9,645 bases of DNA, from the NCBI GenBank assembly GCA_964511865.1, contig CAZEHW010000131.1:1-9645 (forward strand), written 5' to 3'. The translations under genes were made by a program, and so were the position numbers. Within the stretch, counting starts at the first letter, position 1. Every line of letters starts with the position of its first letter. Positions 4,821 to 9,645 of this stretch are shown here, one piece after another. The stretch is from ChocPot-Mid sp964511865 (GTDB lineage: Bacteria > Bacteroidota > Ignavibacteria > Kapaibacteriales > UBA2268). The notes beneath the pieces are model-generated. The model worked only from the letters and a program-made list of their open reading frames with translations, had not been told where the DNA came from and did no database searches.

Positions 4821-6843
4821 ATGTCTGACGATAGTAAAAATAAAAAAGATGATAATAAATTCAATCCTTTTGGTGATTTTAAAAATGCGCCGAACAAAGA
4901 CCAGCAAATGAAAATGTTCCGTAACATTTTGATTTGGATGGTAGTTTTCGTTTCAATTGTAAGTATTTATATGCTTTTTAACACTCAGCAAAAACCTGAA
5001 GCATCAGTGTCTTATACACAGTATCAGGAATTTTTGACTGAAAATTTAATAGACAAAGCCAAAATCACAAAAAGCCAGTTGAATGATTTTGAATTTCATG
5101 GTACGCTTAGAAAATACGTTACTGTAAAGATAGAAGGACAACACAAAGATGTGATGTATTTCGTTACCAAACTTGGCGTTTTGGATTCTAAAACAGAGGA
5201 ACTTTGGGCNNNNNNNNNNAGACGAAAGTGCATGGGTAACTGCCTTGTGGTCAATTTTGCCATGGATTGTTTTGATTGGCGTTTACATATTTTTTATTCG
5301 CAGAATGCAAATGGGTGGTGGTGGTTCTCGTGGTATTTTCTCGTTTGGAAAATCAAAAGCCCGATTATTAACCGGCTCTCAAAATAAAATTACTTTTCAA
5401 GATGTAGCCGGAGTTCAGGAAGCAAAATATGAACTTGAAGAAATTATTGAATTCTTAAAATCACCGGCTAAATTCCAGAAACTTGGCGGAAAAATACCAA
5501 AAGGTGTACTGCTTTTAGGACCTCCGGGGACAGGTAAGACTTTATTAGCAAGGGCAGTTGCAGGTGAAGCCGATGTACCATTTTATTCCATTTCGGGAGC
5601 AGACTTTGTCGAAATGTTTGTTGGTGTCGGTGCCAGCCGTGTTAGAGACCTTTTTGAACAGGCAAAGAAAAATTCGCCTTGTTTAATATTTATTGATGAA
5701 ATCGATGCTGTCGGCAGACATCGTGGTGCAGGACTTGGTGGAGGGCATGACGAAAGAGAACAAACTCTCAACCAGCTTCTTGTTGAAATGGATGGCTTTG
5801 AACAAAACAGTGGTGTAATTATTATTGCCGCAACAAACAGACCTGATGTATTAGACCCTGCTTTACTTCGCCCCGGCAGATTCGACAGACAGGTTGTGGT
5901 TGATAAACCGGATATTAAAGGAAGAGAAGGTATCTTTCAGGTTCACACAAAATTGATTCCTCTCGGAGAAGATGTAAATTTGGAAATATTAGCACGCGGT
6001 ACTCCCGGATTAGCTGGTGCAGATATTGCTAATATAGTAAACGAAGCCGCATTACTTGCCGCAAGACGTGAAAGCGATAAAGTTACAATGTACGACTTCG
6101 AAAATGCTCGCGATAAAATTCTAATGGGTATTGAAAGAAAATCTCTGGTTATTTCAGACAAAGAAAAAGAAATGACTTCATTCCACGAAATGGGACACGC
6201 ACTCGTAGGTAAACTAATACCGGAAAGTGACCCTGTGCATAAAGTAACTATCATTCCACGTGGAAGGGCTTTGGGTATTACTTCTTATCTGCCTGTTGAG
6301 GATTCACACTCATTTTCCAGGATATATATTGAAACAAGAATAGTTGTTTTGCTTGCCGGCAGAGCCGCTGAGAAAATTATTTTCAATCAGTTTACCACCG
6401 GTGCCGCTAACGATATTGAGCAGGCAACCCGATTAGCAAGGAAAATGGTTTGTGATTGGGGTATGAGCGATGTTCTTGGACCTGTGCAATTCAAGCATCA
6501 TCAGGAAGAAGTCTTTCTGGGAAGGGAAATTTCTCAGCCTCCTGACCATAGTGAAGAAACATCAAGAATTATTGACAAAGAGGTTCGCAGAATATTAAAT
6601 GAAGCTGACCACAAAGCAACTAAAATTCTGGAAGACCATATCGAATATTTAAATAAATTTGCAAAAATATTACTCGAACGTGAAGTTCTCGATGGTGAGG
6701 AATTAGACCAGTTAATTAAAGGCGAAGAGCTTGCTCCTATCAATATTAAAACATTGAATGCTATTAAGTCAATGAAATTTGAAAACGGCGATTCTCTAAA
6801 TAAACCGGAAGATAAAACTGAGGAAGAGATTCCAAATAATTAG
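4821..6843 (+). CDS. ftsH: ATP-dependent zinc metalloprotease FtsH (interrupted by assembly gap)
   Basis: FtsH is a membrane-anchored hexameric AAA+ protease that extracts and degrades damaged membrane and regulatory proteins. The start has SD GGAGG 10 nt upstream. A charged N-terminus is followed by TM1 (residues about 34-54), an extracytoplasmic segment, a run of 10 N (5210-5219), then TM2 (about 5239-5298) and the Gly-rich linker. Further motifs are Walker A GPPGTGKT (5518-5541), Walker B LIFIDEID (to about 5706), the SRH motif RPGRFDR (about 5872-5892), the zinc site HEMGH (6184-6198) and the third-ligand Asp in GAANDI (6412-6414). The two halves are in different frames as written. The known bases total 2013, divisible by 3, so a true gap length that is a multiple of 3 restores one frame and no real frameshift is needed. 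Known residues number about 670 with the stop, normal for the family. HEMGH replaces the usual HEAGH. Confidence 0.97.
5210..5219. other. Assembly gap of 10 N inside ftsH
   Basis: Ten N bases stand as a scaffold-gap placeholder. They fall in the extracytoplasmic region just before TM2. Known coding bases on both sides sum to a multiple of 3, so the real missing length should also be a multiple of 3 and is not 10. Confidence 0.95.
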
Positions 6844-6897
6844 ATAATTATTTTATAGAAAAAAATATTTACATTATAACTAAGGAAGCAAGAAACT

Positions 6898-6957
6898 ATG
6901 AAAAGCTTTCTAATTCTTCTTTGTTATTGTAACAGTTTTAAAAAATTTAACTTTTAA
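6898..6957 (+). CDS. Possible 19-codon leader ORF upstream of murB
   Basis: ATG to TAA encodes MKSFLILLCYCNSFKKFNF. An SD-like AAGGA (6882-6886) lies 11 nt upstream, whereas murB itself has none. The ORF is in the same frame as murB, and its stop is only two codons before the murB ATG. It could be a real leader peptide coupling translation to murB, a hydrophobic small protein, or chance. No homology is known to me. Confidence 0.3.
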   Translation: MKSFLILLCYCNSFKKFNF

Positions 6958-6963
6958 AAAACG

Positions 6964-7980
6964 ATGACTATTCTTAACAAAATATCACTTAAACCTTTCA
7001 ACTCATTTCGGGTTGATGCTAAAGCTGATTATTTTGTCTCAATTCATAATACGGATGATATTTTTCAACTTATTGAAACTGATGTTTTCAAGAATAATAA
7101 ATTCTTCATATTAGGGGGCGGTTCAAATGTTTTATTTATTGAAGACTTTAAAGGAATTATTATCAATATAGAAATCAAAGGGATGCATATTATCGAATCC
7201 ACTGATGATTATCTAATCTTGGAAGTCGGTGCAGGTGAGGATTGGAATAATTTTGTTCGAACATGTGTAAATTGTAATTATTACGGTATAGAAAATCTCG
7301 CATTAATTCCCGGAAAAGTAGGGGCGGCTCCTGTTCAAAATATCGGTGCCTACGGAGCAGAACAAAAAGACTGCTTGGTTGCCCTGAAAGGAGTTAATCT
7401 CCGGACAAAGGAAATGATTGAACTGAAATTCGAAGATTGTAAGTTTGGTTACCGTTCTTCAATATTTAAAGAAGAATTGAAAGATAAATTCCTCATAACA
7501 TCAGTTCAATACAAGCTAAGCAGACAAAAGAAATTTAATTTTTCATACAAAGAACTTGAAATTGAAATAAATAAATTCCCTGTTAAAGATATTGATTTGC
7601 TTTATGTCTATGACACAATCTGCAGATTGAGGACAAGCAAACTTCCCGATGGAAACAACATCGGCAGTGCAGGCAGTTTCTTCAAAAATCCGGTTGTTGA
7701 TACTGAAGTATTCGAACGGATTAAAAAAGATTACCCTACAATAAACGGATACCCTTCAGGAGATGGTAAACTCAAACTTTCAGCCGGCTGGCTCATTGAG
7801 CAATGCGAATGGAAAGGAAAAAGAATAGGAGATGCAGGGATTTTTGAAAAGCATGCACTTGTCCTGGTGAATTATGGGAATGCAACAGGAAAGGAAATTT
7901 TATCATTGGCAAATCAAATCAGAGAATCAGTTTTGCAAAAGTTTGGTGTTGAGTTAGAGGAAGAAGTTTTAATAATATAA
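6964..7980 (+). CDS. murB: UDP-N-acetylenolpyruvoylglucosamine reductase MurB (type I)
   Basis: MurB is the cytoplasmic FAD enzyme that reduces UDP-GlcNAc-enolpyruvate to UDP-MurNAc with NADPH, the second committed step of peptidoglycan synthesis. The 338-aa length matches the E. coli-type (type I) enzyme (342 aa). It carries the FAD-binding segment LGGGSNVLF (50-58), ENLALIPGKVGAAPVQNIGAYG (110-131), FGYRSS with Arg164 (E. coli Arg159), Tyr195 in FSYKEL (type I Tyr190), GSAGSFFKNP with the proton donor Ser238 (E. coli Ser229), and Glu334 in LEEEV (E. coli Glu325). All catalytic residues are intact. The ATG is fixed by an in-frame TAA two codons upstream and has no SD. A small ORF with an SD precedes it in the same frame. 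Its stop lies 4 nt from the end of the convergent TIG lipoprotein gene. Confidence 0.97.
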   Translation: MTILNKISLKPFNSFRVDAKADYFVSIHNTDDIFQLIETDVFKNNKFFILGGGSNVLFIEDFKGIIINIEIKGMHIIESTDDYLILEVGAGEDWNNFVRTCVNCNYYGIENLALIPGKVGAAPVQNIGAYGAEQKDCLVALKGVNLRTKEMIELKFEDCKFGYRSSIFKEELKDKFLITSVQYKLSRQKKFNFSYKELEIEINKFPVKDIDLLYVYDTICRLRTSKLPDGNNIGSAGSFFKNPVVDTEVFERIKKDYPTINGYPSGDGKLKLSAGWLIEQCEWKGKRIGDAGIFEKHALVLVNYGNATGKEILSLANQIRESVLQKFGVELEEEVLII

Positions 7981-7984
7981 TCAT

Positions 7985-8884
7985 CTACTTTAAAATTGTA
8001 AGTTTTATTGAAATTTCTGAACTATCAGTAACTCCAATTATTTTGTTAACTATATCGGTCGTATACCGTTCATTTCCATCTCCTCTATATTCATGATATT
8101 CCTTCAATGCCTCAAAGTTGATTTGTCTTACTTTCTCTACTTTCATTTCCGACAGGAAATTTCCTTTATCATCTTTAATAAAATAAATTTTTTCAATATT
8201 AATCTTATAACCATCGTATGTATTTGCGTCTGCAGTTTTTGGATTACGATGTTCGATAATAAAATTATTTAGTAACAGATTCTCATCATCAATAATGAAT
8301 TTTATATGATTATAAAGAGTAAGTAGAACTTGGAAATAATGTATATTGTTACCTTCAGAAAAATCATGAACATCGAATCTTTTCAAATCTAAGCTGAAAT
8401 CAAGAGAACTAATATTTGTATCAATGGTTTTTTCTCTACCATCAGTATATGGGTAATAATACCAACTCTTGTCAGTTGTATTCTCAAAAATAAAATTTTT
8501 AAACCAAACCTCGATTTTTGAAAATTTATTATTGATAGAAATGATTTCGAAATCTATAGGGCTATAAGTTATTGAATCATGCACCTTGACTGAAATCTTG
8601 AATTTGCCGGCAACAAAATTAGGAACATTTATTTTGATTAAAGAATCTGAAAGAAAAGTTGCGTAAATAACTGAATCGCCAAAAAATACATTTACCTTGC
8701 TGGTATCCGATCCAAATCCTTTGCCATAAATCTGTATTAATTGACTCGGAATACCGCTTTCTGGTATGACATGGCTAATATAAAGCGAATCGGTATTTGT
8801 GATATTCTTTGGAGCAACAGGATTTTCATCATCACAGCATGGCAGGATGATAAGAATTGTGACTATTAGAAAAATATATTTCAC
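7985..8884 (-). CDS. Lipoprotein with an IPT/TIG domain
   Basis: This is a probable envelope or surface lipoprotein, 299 aa from a GTG start at 8884. An upstream in-frame TTG (8896) would give 303 aa. GTG is preferred because it gives a typical MKYIFLIV signal start and a GGAT lies 6 nt upstream, while the TTG would overlap that site. The hydrophobic segment ends in ILPCCDDEN, a lipobox-like site with two cysteines and an unusual Pro. An immunoglobulin-like IPT/TIG domain follows, with hallmarks VIPESG, IYGKGFG, VNVFFGD and NVPNFVAGKFKISV (numbered from the TTG, about 38-118). The C-terminal 180 residues are beta-rich, aromatic and charged with no family I recognise. TIG domains commonly occur in surface and carbohydrate-binding proteins of Bacteroidota; the ligand here is unknown. 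A consensus promoter lies directly upstream. Confidence 0.85.
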   Translation of the reverse strand: MKYIFLIVTILIILPCCDDENPVAPKNITNTDSLYISHVIPESGIPSQLIQIYGKGFGSDTSKVNVFFGDSVIYATFLSDSLIKINVPNFVAGKFKISVKVHDSITYSPIDFEIISINNKFSKIEVWFKNFIFENTTDKSWYYYPYTDGREKTIDTNISSLDFSLDLKRFDVHDFSEGNNIHYFQVLLTLYNHIKFIIDDENLLLNNFIIEHRNPKTADANTYDGYKINIEKIYFIKDDKGNFLSEMKVEKVRQINFEALKEYHEYRGDGNERYTTDIVNKIIGVTDSSEISIKLTILK

Positions 8885-8916
8885 AACTGAATCCAAATAA
8901 GTAAAATAATCTTATT

Positions 8917-8947
8917 CAAACTTAAGTATATTATTTTCAATAACAAA
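8917..8947 (-). promoter_or_regulatory. Consensus Bacteroidota housekeeping promoter for the TIG lipoprotein
   Basis: On the minus strand TTTG (8944-8947), a 19-nt spacer and TAAGTTTG (8917-8924) match TTTG-N19-TAnnTTTG fully. The -7 box ends 32 nt before the GTG start, leaving room for a short leader. This is the best promoter match in the window. Confidence 0.75.
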
Positions 8948-9007
8948 AACAGATATTACTTTTAACAATAATAATACTCGCGGTTAAGACCTATTTTATA
9001 GAGAGAT

Positions 9008-9645
9008 TTATTCTATTAGCAAGAAGGGATACAACTTATTAACTGTTTTCCCTCTTATTATCAAATAATATTTTCCATCGTTACAATCATTCCCATTCAC
9101 ATCCTTGCTGTCCCATCTTAAAGAATGATTTCCTGAATTATAAAAACTTTGGTCAATAGTACTGACAGTCTTTCCCTGCATGTCAACTATTTGAATATTT
9201 AATAAATCAGGTATTGACAAATTAAAATCAAATGAAATATAATCTTTCCCGGGATTTGGATATAAGTTTAAATCCTTCACAGAATTCATATCTTCAACAG
9301 ACATAAAATTTATTTTAAAGCTTGAGTAATCAGACCACATACTTTCATTTTTTGAATTGAAAGCTTTTACACGCCAATAAAACTCAGCCGCTGTTAATAT
9401 TAGCTCAACAGAGTATTCTTCAGCTTCGATTCTATCTTTATTATATATTATGTTGTTGAAAGAACTGTCATTTGATATCTGAAGTTGATAATATTCTACA
9501 CCCTCTGTATGTCCCCATTTGAAATCAATTTTTGTCATAAAGTCAGTAAATACTTCAACCTCAGTATTTAAAGCAGGTTCAGCCAATAAAGTAGTAAATT
9601 TAAAGGGTTCAGACCATTCAGAATAACCAATTAATTTTTTAGTTC
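9008..9645 (-). CDS. Secreted Fn3-domain protein with T9SS C-terminal sorting domain (partial)
   Basis: This is the C-terminal end of a larger secreted protein. The frame stays open past the TTG at 9586 to the window edge, and the extra codons (GYSEWSEPFKFTTLL) read like the end of a preceding fibronectin type III repeat, so the real start lies outside. A second Fn3-like unit follows (GVEYYQLQISNDSSF, FYWRVKAFNS, MWSDYSSFKI). A type IX secretion sorting domain then occupies about 9008-9277: LNLYPNPGKDYISF, IQIVDMQGKTV, DVNGNDCNDGKYYLII and the end PFLLIE. Such tails direct outer-membrane export through the Por/T9SS translocon and are cleaved or anchored at the surface. The catalytic or binding part, if any, is upstream and not visible. 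Domain calls are firm; function is unknown. Confidence 0.9.
   Translation of the reverse strand, partial: TKKLIGYSEWSEPFKFTTLLAEPALNTEVEVFTDFMTKIDFKWGHTEGVEYYQLQISNDSSFNNIIYNKDRIEAEEYSVELILTAAEFYWRVKAFNSKNESMWSDYSSFKINFMSVEDMNSVKDLNLYPNPGKDYISFDFNLSIPDLLNIQIVDMQGKTVSTIDQSFYNSGNHSLRWDSKDVNGNDCNDGKYYLIIRGKTVNKLYPFLLIE

Noticed and set aside
5173..5387. Two overlapping ftsH frames suggesting a programmed frameshift
   Set aside because: The change of frame coincides with the 10-N gap and known bases sum to a multiple of 3, so no frameshift is needed.
5583..6743. Three minus-strand frames opposite ftsH
   Set aside because: Serine-rich shadows typical of the antisense of a conserved gene; no homology recognised.
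6940..6963. TAACTTTT as a murB promoter -7 box
   Set aside because: One mismatch, a poor -33 and only 8 nt before the ATG; too weak in AT-rich sequence.

Overview
The window looks like a low-GC (about one third GC by eye) chromosomal segment from the Bacteroidota/Chlorobiota (FCB) side of the bacterial tree. The evidence is a type IX secretion (Por) C-terminal sorting domain at the right edge, Bacteroidota-type promoters (TTTG...TAnnTTTG), a TIG/IPT lipoprotein and a Bacteroidota-like FtsH. Clear Shine-Dalgarno sites precede several genes (AGGGAG, GGAG, GGAGG). This is unlike most Bacteroidia and Flavobacteriia and suggests an early-branching lineage such as the Ignavibacteria/Kapabacteria groups. 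The exact phylum is inference.

Left edge (1 to about 129): a short stretch of clearly higher GC with its own open frames. It replaces the C-terminal half of an exonuclease III gene. A perfect 12-bp palindrome lies at the join, so this is either a chimeric contig end or the edge of an inserted element.

Left block, minus strand (118-3523), transcribed right to left: an alpha/beta hydrolase-fold protein whose nucleophile-elbow serine is a glycine; a SRAP (YedK/HMCES) abasic-site protein 8 nt downstream whose SD overlaps the hydrolase stop codon; a soluble histidine kinase with a degenerate N-terminal receiver domain; and the truncated exonuclease III. Two of the four (SRAP and Xth) belong to abasic-site metabolism.

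Middle (3524-4148): 625 bp without a gene between divergent genes. It holds a promoter for the hydrolase, two REP-like palindromes and a degenerate CTCCTAAA-type tandem array, and looks like repeat debris.

Plus strand block (4149-7980): a lipoprotein with thioredoxin-like features and a CxC motif, a hairpin terminator, ftsH (broken by a 10-N assembly gap between its periplasmic domain and second membrane helix) and murB. A 19-codon ORF with its own SD precedes murB in the same frame.

Right block, minus strand (7985-9645): a TIG/IPT lipoprotein with a textbook Bacteroidota promoter and probably a GTG start, then the C-terminal end of a secreted Fn3-type protein with a T9SS sorting domain, open through the window edge. 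I found no CRISPR array, tRNA, rRNA, transposase or defence cassette. The most unusual items are the serine-less hydrolase coupled to SRAP, the pseudo-receiver kinase and the CxC lipoprotein.
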